Of a stretch of 64,000 nucleotides of DNA, positions 39,329 to 47,109 are shown one piece after another. The stretch lies in the NCBI GenBank assembly GCA_035499575.1, contig DATJYN010000170.1, positions 4,262 through 68,261 on the forward strand, in the 5' to 3' direction. How positions within the stretch are numbered: the first letter of the stretch is position 1; each line of letters starts with the position of its first letter. This DNA is from RBG-16-66-20 sp035499575. Its GTDB lineage: Bacteria; Pseudomonadota; Gammaproteobacteria; Burkholderiales; SG8-39. The notes under the pieces are model-generated. The model was not told the origin of the DNA. It did no database searches and worked only from the letters and a program-made list of their open reading frames with translations. The position numbers and the translations under genes were made by a program.

Positions 39329-41635
39329 TTAGAAAACCTGGTTGAAAGGCAACTGCGGTCGCAGGCTCTGCGGAACAAGTTGCGGATCAGTTGGATTGGT
39401 GCGCGCATAGCCCGGCACGTTGCGGCTCATGAAGTAGGCCGTATCCTCGGCGCCGACCTGACCGAGGCCGTTGAATTCGATCTGGAAAAAAGCGCCGGTG
39501 GACGCGGTCTGCGTCGCCGCCTGCAGGCGCTGCACGACGCCGCGGAACACCCAGCAGCCGGCATTGTACTCCAAGCCGGCCAGGGCCTGGACGACCGTTT
39601 TGTCGAGGAACGAATAATTGTAACGGCCGATCGCGTACCAGCCCGCTGAAACCGGCCACTGGCCGGCGATGTCCATCTGCCGGAAGGGATTCGAAGGATC
39701 CTGGTTGTATCGGTAGGTGGCGCTGACGACCTTTGCGATTTCTGGCGCATAGCGTGCCGCCAGGCCATAGCGATCCGCGCGTGCTTGGTCGAAGTTGTAT
39801 TGCAGGGTGCTGTCGAAGGTGACGGCCTGGAACCGGCCACCGACCGAGGCCAGCAGGTCGGACGCGCCCCTGATGGGTGGCGGCGGGCTGGGCGTGGTGG
39901 AGGTCGTGCTGTTCAGGGCAACCTGGTAGTTCGTGAAATAGTAGCGCTGGCCGAGCGTGGCGCGGAACTGCTCCTGCCCGCGCTCGTTCAGAAACCGCGT
40001 GGTGGCGGCCAGCGTCAGCTGGTTGGCGTCGCCGAACCGGTCGCCGCCCGAGAAGCGGTTTTCGCTGAACAGTTGCGCGTAGTTGAAGTCCGCCAGCGCC
40101 GTGTCGAACAGCGGAACCTGGCTCTGGTCGCGGAAAGGCGCATAGAGATAGTAGACGCGCGGCTCCAGCGTCTGAGTGAGGTTCTGTCCCAATAGCGTCA
40201 TGCCGCGCTCGAAGGTAAGACCGCCATCCAGGCTGGTCCACGGCACGGTGACCGCCTGGCGCTGGCTCTGGCCTGGCGCGGTGTTCTGCAGATCGTAGGA
40301 CGCAGTGTGCACGCCGAAGCGCGGTGTCACGAAATACCCGGGCGTGTTGTACGGGATCGACATCGACGGATTGAACTGCGTGCGCGAGCCCTCGACCAGC
40401 GAATTGCTCGCGAATCTGACGTACTCGCCGGGCAGCGTGACGTCCGCGAGCCCGGCCACGTTTACCTTGGAAGTACCGAAACTGATCTGCGGCACGCGGG
40501 CGTAGGGCGTCACGATCGGCGCGAGCGGGTCCTGCAGGGTCTGGAAAGTCTGCGCCCGCGCTATCAGGTAGGACGGCATGTCGAAGAACGTGTTCGAGTA
40601 GGTGAGCACGCCTTCCCTGGGCAGGACGCCCTGCGAGATCGTGTGCACCGACGTGGCGAAGTCGACCATGTAGCGGTCGTCGCTCACCTTGTTCACGTCG
40701 ATCTTCAAGTTCAGGTTGGGCAGCAGGTTCTGGTCGTGCTGGAACGAGTAGCCACTGCGCGGCCGGTCCAGCACATGGTCGTCCGGCATGTATTCGCCGC
40801 GCAACTGGCCCTTGTAGGTCTCTCCCATGTAGCGGTAGAAGCCCTTCAATTGCTCGCCGCGCTTGGTCATGTAGGCCGGCGTCAGCAGCAGGTCCTGCTC
40901 GGGCGCGATGTTGAGGTAGAAAGGCGTGCCGATTTCAAGGCCGCGGCGCGAGTTCTGCGAATAATAGGGCGCGAGAAACCCCGTCTTGCGGCTGTTCTCC
41001 AGCGGAAAACTGGCGTAGGGAAGCGCCATCACCGTCGTGTCCAGGAAGCGCATGCGCATGTCGCGCGCCTTGCCCTCCTGGGCTTCGTTGTCCAGCTCCA
41101 TCTCGCCGGCCTCGATGAGCCAGCCGTCGTCGCCGGGCTTGCAGGTGGTATAGGTCGCCTGATTCAGCCGCATCTTGTCCTTGCTCAGGAACTCGATCCG
41201 CTCGGCGGTGCCGCGCGCCGGCATGTTTTCGCCGATCAGGAAAGTCGCTTCTTCGAACACGCCGGTGTCGTCCTGGGTGTTGTAGCGCAAGCGCGGACCG
41301 AAGAAGCGGTCGACGCCGCGCTGCACCCGCACGCCGCCGTCCGCTTCGACGCGGCCGAATTCCCGGTTGTAGCGTAGGTACTCGCTGTAGATCGACAGGT
41401 CCTCGCGCTGGAACTCCACCCGGCCGCGTGCAGTGACCTCCAGTCCGGAGACGCCTTCAATCTGTTCGGCATCGATGGTGGTGGGACCGACGGGCTTCGG
41501 CGCCTTGGCCGGCGCGGGCTTGGGCACGGCACCGGGCGCGGGAACCAGCGTCGACTCCGGCGCCTGCGGCCAGGCCAGCGTTGCGCCCGACAGCAGGATC
41601 AGCAGCGCCGCGAGCCGGGCCGTGGGGCGAAGCAT
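39329..41635 (-). CDS. lptD: LPS-assembly outer-membrane protein LptD
   Basis: LptD forms, with LptE, the outer-membrane translocon that inserts LPS into the outer leaflet. The 768-residue protein has a signal peptide (AALLILLSGATLAWPQ). A periplasmic OstA/LptA-like domain follows (about 50-180; TIDAEQIEGVSGLEVTARG, YSEYLRYNREFGRVEADGG) and then a long beta-barrel region. A Cys pair is not fully apparent in the N-terminal part (one Cys in YTTCKPGDD), and a C-terminal Cys lies in YNAGCWVFRG, so the disulfide pattern seems reduced compared with E. coli. It is the first gene of the minus-strand run, divergent from amgK. Confidence 0.96.
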   Translation of the reverse strand: MLRPTARLAALLILLSGATLAWPQAPESTLVPAPGAVPKPAPAKAPKPVGPTTIDAEQIEGVSGLEVTARGRVEFQREDLSIYSEYLRYNREFGRVEADGGVRVQRGVDRFFGPRLRYNTQDDTGVFEEATFLIGENMPARGTAERIEFLSKDKMRLNQATYTTCKPGDDGWLIEAGEMELDNEAQEGKARDMRMRFLDTTVMALPYASFPLENSRKTGFLAPYYSQNSRRGLEIGTPFYLNIAPEQDLLLTPAYMTKRGEQLKGFYRYMGETYKGQLRGEYMPDDHVLDRPRSGYSFQHDQNLLPNLNLKIDVNKVSDDRYMVDFATSVHTISQGVLPREGVLTYSNTFFDMPSYLIARAQTFQTLQDPLAPIVTPYARVPQISFGTSKVNVAGLADVTLPGEYVRFASNSLVEGSRTQFNPSMSIPYNTPGYFVTPRFGVHTASYDLQNTAPGQSQRQAVTVPWTSLDGGLTFERGMTLLGQNLTQTLEPRVYYLYAPFRDQSQVPLFDTALADFNYAQLFSENRFSGGDRFGDANQLTLAATTRFLNERGQEQFRATLGQRYYFTNYQVALNSTTSTTPSPPPPIRGASDLLASVGGRFQAVTFDSTLQYNFDQARADRYGLAARYAPEIAKVVSATYRYNQDPSNPFRQMDIAGQWPVSAGWYAIGRYNYSFLDKTVVQALAGLEYNAGCWVFRGVVQRLQAATQTASTGAFFQIEFNGLGQVGAEDTAYFMSRNVPGYARTNPTDPQLVPQSLRPQLPFNQVF

Positions 41636-41732
41636 CGAAGGGTTGCGCGTAGCGCGGTGTGCAGGGAAAAACGGAGGAGAAATTGGACCATCTTTTGAGA
41701 GTGAAAAGTGTCATAATTCCGCGCAAATCGCA
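41636..41732. promoter_or_regulatory. lptD / amgK divergent promoter region
   Basis: The 97-base gap must carry both promoters. For amgK, CATAAT (41712-41717) is a plausible -10, but no spaced -35 is seen. On the minus strand, GGAATT (41715-41720) and TCTCAA (41695-41700) are 14 bases apart, loosely like a sigma-E element (GGAACTT, TCTAA type). That would fit an lptD-surA stress operon but is weak. An A/T-rich block (41660-41700) is the least GC-rich part of the gap. Confidence 0.35.
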
Positions 41733-42710
41733 ATGGATTTCAGACTCGTCGAGCTCGAGCGCTGGCTCGGCGCGCAATTCCCCGAGTTGACACGCACACT
41801 GGCCCCCGCCTCCGCTGACGCGAGCTTCCGGCGCTATTTCCGCGCGCGCCTCGGCGACGGCCGCAGCTTCATCGTCATGGATGCGCCGCCCGGCAAGGAA
41901 GACTGCAAACCGTTCATGCGGGTGGCGGCACTGTTCGCCGCCGCCGGCGCGCACGTACCCGCGATCCACGCCGAAGATCTGGACGCCGGCTTTCTGCTGC
42001 TGGAAGACCTGGGCGATACGACGTTTCTCGAAGCGTTGGACCGCAAGCAGGATCCCATGCCGCTTTACGCCGCTGCGACCGAAACACTGGTGCGCATCCA
42101 GCAGGCGAGCCGGCCCGGCGTACTGCCGGAGTATGACCGCGCGTTGCTCGAGCGCGAGCTGAACCTGTTCCCCGACTGGTACCTTGCCAGGGAGCGCAAG
42201 CGCGATCTCGCGCCCGCGGATCTGAAGGTACTGCGCGCTGCATTTGATGCGCTGCTCGCGAACAATCTCGCGCAGCCTCGGGTGTTCGTGCACCGCGACT
42301 TCCATTCCCGCAACCTGATGCTGGCCGAGCCGCTGCCCGGCGTGCTCGATTTCCAGGACGCGGTTTACGGACCGATCACCTACGACCTGGTTTCCCTGCT
42401 GCGGGATGCATACATCGGCTGGACGGAGGACCAGGTGATCGACTGGGCCGTGCGCTACTGGGAACGGGCGCGCAAGGCCGGCCTGCCGGTACGTGCCGAT
42501 TTCGCCGAGTTCTATCGCGACTTCGAGTGGATGGGGGCGCAGCGCCAGTTGAAAGTCGTGGGCATCTTCGCCCGCCTCTGCCACCGCGACGGCAAAGACC
42601 GCTACCTAGCGGATATCCCGCGCGTGCTCGGCTACCTGGTCGGAACCTGCCGTCGCTATCGCGAACTGGCGCCGCTCGCGCGGCTGCTCGAGAGGCTGGC
42701 TGCGGCATGA
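41733..42710 (+). CDS. amgK: N-acetylmuramate/N-acetylglucosamine kinase AmgK
   Basis: AmgK phosphorylates the anomeric position of MurNAc released during wall turnover, part of the MurU recycling route that bypasses de novo UDP-MurNAc synthesis. The 325-residue aminoglycoside-phosphotransferase-fold protein has FRRYFRARLGDGRSFIVMDAP, the catalytic loop VFVHRDFHSRNLML and the metal site VLDFQDAVYGPI. murU follows 10 bases later, confirming the assignment. The frame is open further upstream, but ATG 41733 gives the standard N-terminus (FRLVELERWL). Confidence 0.93.
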   Translation: MDFRLVELERWLGAQFPELTRTLAPASADASFRRYFRARLGDGRSFIVMDAPPGKEDCKPFMRVAALFAAAGAHVPAIHAEDLDAGFLLLEDLGDTTFLEALDRKQDPMPLYAAATETLVRIQQASRPGVLPEYDRALLERELNLFPDWYLARERKRDLAPADLKVLRAAFDALLANNLAQPRVFVHRDFHSRNLMLAEPLPGVLDFQDAVYGPITYDLVSLLRDAYIGWTEDQVIDWAVRYWERARKAGLPVRADFAEFYRDFEWMGAQRQLKVVGIFARLCHRDGKDRYLADIPRVLGYLVGTCRRYRELAPLARLLERLAAA

Positions 42711-42720
42711 GCGCCTCGAC

Positions 42721-43392
42721 ATGAACGCGATGATCCTGGCGGCGGGCCGCGGCGAGCGCCTGCGGCCGCTGACCGACACCACGCCCAAACCGCTGGTCGA
42801 GGCGGGCGGCGAGAGCCTGCTCGGGCGCCATCTCGCGCGCCTCGCGCATGCCGGTTTCGTGCGCGCGGTGATCAACGTCTCGCATCTGGCGGAAAAAATC
42901 GTCGCGCGCTTTGCTGACGGCGCAAAGTATGGGATCAAGATCGACTGGTCGCGCGAAGCCGAGCCGCTGGAAACCGCGGGCGGCATCGCGCAGGCGCGCA
43001 AGCTGCTTGGAGAGGAGCCGTTCTTGCTGGTCAACGCGGATGTCTGGTGCGATTACGACTTTTCCAGGTTGAGAAATTTCCAGTTGGCACCACGCCTCGC
43101 CCATCTGGTCCTGGTACCCAACCCGCTCTTCCATGCCGCGGGCGATTTCACGCTTGAACGCGGTGTCGTCGGCAATGCCTCGGCGCCGCGCTACACTTAC
43201 GGAGGCATTTCGGTGCTCGCGCCGCGGCTCGTCGACGGCGTGGTCGCGGGTCGCAAAGCGCAGTTGGCGCCGCTCTGGCGGGCTGCTGCGGAACGCGGCG
43301 AAGTGACAGGTGAGCTTTACGAAGGACACTGGAGCGATGTCGGCACGCCCGAACGGCTGGCCGAATTGAAGGCGCGACTGGACAAGCGATGA
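42721..43392 (+). CDS. murU: N-acetylmuramate alpha-1-phosphate uridylyltransferase MurU
   Basis: MurU makes UDP-MurNAc from MurNAc-1-phosphate. The 223-residue nucleotidyltransferase has MNAMILAAGRGERLRPLTD, TPKPLVEAGG, the metal Asp in LLVNADVWCDYDF and ends at HWSDVGTPERLAEL. Single-domain and short compared with GlmU, it matches MurU length. It is encoded directly after amgK and overlaps pepP by four bases (ATGA), so wall-recycling enzymes are co-expressed. Confidence 0.94.
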   Translation: MNAMILAAGRGERLRPLTDTTPKPLVEAGGESLLGRHLARLAHAGFVRAVINVSHLAEKIVARFADGAKYGIKIDWSREAEPLETAGGIAQARKLLGEEPFLLVNADVWCDYDFSRLRNFQLAPRLAHLVLVPNPLFHAAGDFTLERGVVGNASAPRYTYGGISVLAPRLVDGVVAGRKAQLAPLWRAAAERGEVTGELYEGHWSDVGTPERLAELKARLDKR

Positions 43393-44708
43393 AATCGAAC
43401 GATCTCGATCCGGCCCAGCACGGCGCGCGCCGCGCGCGCCTCGCGCAAGCCATGCAGGGCGGCATCGCGGTGATCCCGACCGCGCCGGAACGCATCCGCA
43501 ACCGCGACACGCATTTCCCGTACCGCTACGACAGCTACTTCTATTACCTGACCGGCTTCGCCGAGCCGGAGGCTGTGCTGGTGGTCGTCGCCGGCCCGCA
43601 GCCCAGGAGCCTGCTGTTCTGCCGCGAGAAGGACGAGGAGCGCGAAACCTGGGACGGCTTCCGGTTCGGGCCGAAAGGCGCGCAGGAGCGCTTCGGTTTC
43701 GACGAAGCCCACCCGATCTCCGAACTCGACGCGAAGCTCGCCGCGCTGCTCGGCGACCAGCCCGCGCTGTATTACCCGGTCGGCGCCGATGCTGAATGGG
43801 ATGCCCGCGCCATCGGCTGGCTGAACGCGGTGCGCGCGCAATCGCGCTCGGGCGTGGGCGTGCCGGAACGCGTGCAAGACGTGCGCGCGCTGGTGGATGA
43901 AATGCGCCTCGTGAAGGACGCGCACGAACTCGGCGTGATGCGCCGTGCCGCCGCGATCTCGGCGGCAGCGCACAAGCGGGCAATCCGCGCAGCGCGCCCG
44001 GGCCGCTTCGAGTACGAGCTGGAGGCGGAACTGCTCTACGAATTCCGCCGCGGCGGCGCGCAGTTTCCGGCCTACTGGCCTATCGTCGCGGGCGGCGCCA
44101 ATGCCTGCGTGCTGCATTACGTGTCGAACGAAGACATCCTGCGCGACGGCGACCTGGTGTTGATCGACGCCGGCTGCGAGCTGGCCGGCTACGCTTCGGA
44201 CATCACGCGCACGTTTCCCGTCGGCCGGCGATTTTCGGGAGAACAACGCGCAGTTTACGAGCTCGTGCTCGCGGCGCAGGCTGCCGCGATGGACAAAGTG
44301 CGCGCGGGCGCCGCCTGGAACGAGCCGCACGACGCCGCGGTGCGCGTGCTGGCGCAGGGCATGATCGACCTGAAGCTGCTCGCGGGCGGCCTCGATGAGG
44401 CACTGGAGAAGGAAACCTACAAGCGCTTCTACATGCACCGCACCGGCCACTGGCTCGGTCTCGACGTGCACGACGCGGGCGACTACAAGCGCGCCGGCAA
44501 GTGGCGTTCCCTGGTTCCCGGCATGGTCCTCACGGTGGAGCCCGGGCTCTACATCCGCGCAGCCGAGGACGTGCCCGAGCGCCTGCGCGGCATCGGCATC
44601 CGCATCGAGGACGACGTGCTCGTCACCGCGGGCGCCTGCGACATCGTCACGAAGGAGACGCCGAAGAGCGTCGCGGACATCGAGGCACTGAAACGGGATG
44701 CCGGCTGA
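43389..44708 (+). CDS. pepP: Xaa-Pro aminopeptidase PepP
   Basis: PepP removes an N-terminal residue preceding proline. The 439-residue metallopeptidase has the creatinase-type N-terminal domain (DTHFPYRYDSYFYYLTGF) and a pita-bread catalytic domain. Metal ligands are visible: Asp in LIDAGCELAGYASDITRTF, His in GHWLGLDVHD, Glu in VEPGLYI and Glu in GIRIEDDVLV. pepP-ubiH adjacency is conserved in many proteobacteria and holds here with an 11-base overlap. Confidence 0.96.
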   Translation: MKSNDLDPAQHGARRARLAQAMQGGIAVIPTAPERIRNRDTHFPYRYDSYFYYLTGFAEPEAVLVVVAGPQPRSLLFCREKDEERETWDGFRFGPKGAQERFGFDEAHPISELDAKLAALLGDQPALYYPVGADAEWDARAIGWLNAVRAQSRSGVGVPERVQDVRALVDEMRLVKDAHELGVMRRAAAISAAAHKRAIRAARPGRFEYELEAELLYEFRRGGAQFPAYWPIVAGGANACVLHYVSNEDILRDGDLVLIDAGCELAGYASDITRTFPVGRRFSGEQRAVYELVLAAQAAAMDKVRAGAAWNEPHDAAVRVLAQGMIDLKLLAGGLDEALEKETYKRFYMHRTGHWLGLDVHDAGDYKRAGKWRSLVPGMVLTVEPGLYIRAAEDVPERLRGIGIRIEDDVLVTAGACDIVTKETPKSVADIEALKRDAG

Positions 44709-45765
44709 CGTCGCCATCCTGGGCGGCGGCCCGGCGGGCTGCGCGCTCGCCTTGCTGTTGCAACAGGACGGCATGTCGGTCGCATTGAGCCGGATAAGGA
44801 AGCAAGCAGCCGCCCCGCTTCGTCCCGCATTGCGTCCGCTGGCGCTCTCCCATGCCAGCCGGCTGATCCTCGAGCGCGTCGGCGCGTGGCGGGCGCTCGC
44901 AGCCACGCCGATCGCCACCATCCATGTATCGCAGCAGGGCGGATTTGGCCGCACGCGCATCAGCGCCGCCGACGCCGGCGTGCCGGCACTTGGCTACGTA
45001 CTGGATTACGGGTCGCTGCTCGACGCGCTTTCTTCCCTCGTGGACGAGAGAAAAATTCCGGCGGAACCCGATCCCGCCGGCCGCCTGCTCACCGTTCACG
45101 CCGAAGGCGCATCGGACGACGTCGCGACAAAAGACTACGGCCAGGAAGCCTTGGTCGCGCTGGTCAGCACGCGTCCCGGCGCGGCGGCGACCGCCTGGGA
45201 AAGATTCACCCCGGAAGGTCCGCTCGCGCTGCTGCCGCTGGGCGGGCGCTACTGCACCGTCTGGGGCACCCGCCCGGATCGCGCGCGGGAATTGTGCGAA
45301 GCCCCCGAGGCGGCGTTCCTCGCGGAGCTGTCGCGGGCGTTCGGCCGGCGTGCCGGCGAATTCATCGCGGCCAGCGAGCGCAGCTGCGTGCCGCTTGCGC
45401 TGCGCGTGCGGACCTCGCGCGTCGGGGAGCGGGCCGCGTTCATCGGCAACGCCGCGCAAACGCTGCACCCGGTCGCCGGGCAGGGCCTGAACCTCGCCCT
45501 GCGCGACGCATGGGATCTGGCGCAGGTCTTGCGTGATGCCGGGGATCCGGGCGATGCGGCGGTGCTGCGGCGCTATGCCCGCGTGCGCCGCATCGATGCG
45601 GCGGCGACCGTGCGCGTCACGGACTTTCTTGCCGGGGCATTCCTAGGCGCGAATCCCCTGGGCGGCCTGACGCGAGGTTTAGGATTGACGGCGCTGGACA
45701 TTTGCCGGCCTGCGCGGCGTTTTTTTGCGCGCCGCATGATTTACGGAGCTTCCGCACTGCCTTGA
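44698..45765 (+). CDS. ubiH: UbiH-type FAD-dependent ubiquinone hydroxylase, compact form
   Basis: UbiH hydroxylates a ring carbon in ubiquinone synthesis. The product has VAILGGGPAGCALALLLQQ (FAD), DYGQEALVALVST, TAWERFTPEGPLALLPL and FIGNAAQTLHPVAGQGLNLA, the GNAAQ form typical of UbiH. At 355 residues it is about 40 shorter than usual. The central region that normally contains a VxADG...S motif is compressed to HAEGASDDVAT, and the ATSR-type segment after the first motif is also altered (RPLALSHASRL). The frame is intact, so this looks like a streamlined rather than a broken gene. Confidence 0.9.
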   Translation: MPADVAILGGGPAGCALALLLQQDGMSVALSRIRKQAAAPLRPALRPLALSHASRLILERVGAWRALAATPIATIHVSQQGGFGRTRISAADAGVPALGYVLDYGSLLDALSSLVDERKIPAEPDPAGRLLTVHAEGASDDVATKDYGQEALVALVSTRPGAAATAWERFTPEGPLALLPLGGRYCTVWGTRPDRARELCEAPEAAFLAELSRAFGRRAGEFIAASERSCVPLALRVRTSRVGERAAFIGNAAQTLHPVAGQGLNLALRDAWDLAQVLRDAGDPGDAAVLRRYARVRRIDAAATVRVTDFLAGAFLGANPLGGLTRGLGLTALDICRPARRFFARRMIYGASALP

Positions 45766-45798
45766 AGATGCTGTTTGGAAAACGCAACAGGACCGATG

Positions 45799-45825
45799 TT
45801 GCTGGGCGACGGAAAGCGCTAGAAT
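45799..45825 (+). promoter_or_regulatory. Candidate promoter of the dusB-fis operon
   Basis: TTGCTG (45799-45804) and TAGAAT (45820-45825) are 15 bases apart; TGTTGC (45797-45802) gives 17. The sequence just after the -10 is GC-rich (TCGCTCCCC), which resembles the discriminator of stringently controlled promoters such as that of fis in E. coli. About 30 bases of leader precede ATG 45862. Prediction only. Confidence 0.4.
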
Positions 45826-45861
45826 TCGCTCCCCTCGCAACGCGTTCATAGACACGAACTG

Positions 45862-46848
45862 ATGCATCTCGGCGCCCATGTGTTGCGCAACGGCCTGTTC
45901 GTCGCCCCGATGGCGGGCATCACCGACCGGCCCTTCCGCACGCTTTGCCGTCGCTTCGGCGCCGGCCTCGCGGTATCCGAGATGATCTCCGCGCGCCCCG
46001 ATCTGCGCGGCACGCGCAAGTCTCGCCTGCGTCGCGAACATAGCGGCGAAACCGGCCCCGTTTCAGTGCAGATTGCGGGCGCCGATCCGGCGCAAATGGC
46101 GGACGCGGCGCGGCTAAACGCGGATGAGGGGGCCCAGATCATCGACATCAACATGGGCTGCCCGGCGAAAAAGGTCTGCAATGTCGCGGCAGGCTCGGCC
46201 CTGCTGTCGGACGAAGCGCTGGTGGCGCGCATCCTGGCTGCCGTCGTCGCGGCCGTGAACGTGCCGGTGACGCTGAAGATTCGCACCGGCCCGGACCCGG
46301 ATCGCCGCAACGCGCTGCGCATCGCGCGCATCGCCGAAAGCGCCGGTATCCAGCTACTCGCGGTGCACGGGCGCACGCGCGCCTGCGGCTTCCGCGGCGA
46401 GGCAGAGTTCGACAGCATCGCCGAGGTCAAGGCGGGCGTGCGCATCCCCGTGATCGCCAACGGCGACATCGCTACGCCCGAGGAAGCGAAGCGCGTCCTC
46501 GATTACACGCGCGCCGACGGCATCATGATCGGCCGCGCCGCACACGGCCGGCCCTGGATATTCAGGGAATTCCTGTCGTACCTGGATGGCGGCGCGAGTA
46601 CTCCCGCGGCGGCGCCGGCGGAGATGCGCGCCGTGGTGCTGGAGCACCTTGAAGGCATCTACGCGCTCTACGGCGAGGAACTGGGCGTACGCATCGCGCG
46701 CAAGCACATCGGCTGGTACGTGCGCGGGCTGCCTGGCGGCGAAGCTTTTCGCCGCGAGGCCAATGCGATCCTGTCGGCGCCGGTGCAGCTCGCCGCCGTG
46801 GGCCGCTTCTTCGACGCGCTGCCGGCGCAACTTCCCCTTGCCGCATGA
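45862..46848 (+). CDS. dusB: tRNA-dihydrouridine synthase B
   Basis: DusB reduces uridine to dihydrouridine in the tRNA D-loop using FMN. The 328-residue TIM-barrel protein has LFVAPMAGITDRPFRTLCR, IIDINMGCPAKKVCNVAAGS with the catalytic Cys, AVHGRTRACGFRGEAEF, IANGDI and DGIMIGRAAHGRPWIF. The dusB-fis pair is ancestral in proteobacteria. It overlaps fis by four bases (ATGA). Confidence 0.96.
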   Translation: MHLGAHVLRNGLFVAPMAGITDRPFRTLCRRFGAGLAVSEMISARPDLRGTRKSRLRREHSGETGPVSVQIAGADPAQMADAARLNADEGAQIIDINMGCPAKKVCNVAAGSALLSDEALVARILAAVVAAVNVPVTLKIRTGPDPDRRNALRIARIAESAGIQLLAVHGRTRACGFRGEAEFDSIAEVKAGVRIPVIANGDIATPEEAKRVLDYTRADGIMIGRAAHGRPWIFREFLSYLDGGASTPAAAPAEMRAVVLEHLEGIYALYGEELGVRIARKHIGWYVRGLPGGEAFRREANAILSAPVQLAAVGRFFDALPAQLPLAA

Positions 46849-47084
46849 GCCGCAACACCGAACTCGCCGAAGCCGTGAAGCGCTCCCTGGAGCGCTACTT
46901 CCGCGACATGGACGGCGAACGGCCGACCGCCATCTACGACATGGTTCTGAAGAACATCGAGCGGCCGCTGATCGAGACCGTGCTCGGAAAAGCCGAGGGC
47001 AACCAGAGTGCCGCTGCGGCGATGCTCGGCATCGACCGCAATACCCTGCGCAAGAAAATCCAGCAGCTGCGGATCAAGGCGTGA
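46845..47084 (+). CDS. fis: Fis-family nucleoid-associated DNA-binding protein
   Basis: The 79-residue protein has an N-terminal dimerisation part (LAEAVKRSLERYFRDMDGER; IYDMVLKNIERPLIETVLGK) and a C-terminal helix-turn-helix (NQSAAAAMLGIDRNTLRKKI). It is shorter than E. coli Fis (98) at the N-terminus, lacking the beta-hairpin arms, as in other betaproteobacteria. It is co-transcribed with dusB and followed by purH after 25 bases, suggesting growth-linked control of purine synthesis. Confidence 0.94.
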   Translation: MSRNTELAEAVKRSLERYFRDMDGERPTAIYDMVLKNIERPLIETVLGKAEGNQSAAAAMLGIDRNTLRKKIQQLRIKA

Positions 47085-47109
47085 AGGTAACGCCGGGGAA
47101 ACCCAGACG

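Noticed and set aside
41433..41732. A 100-codon upstream extension of amgK.
   Set aside because: It runs through the lptD signal region and the intergenic promoter gap; ATG 41733 gives the family N-terminus.
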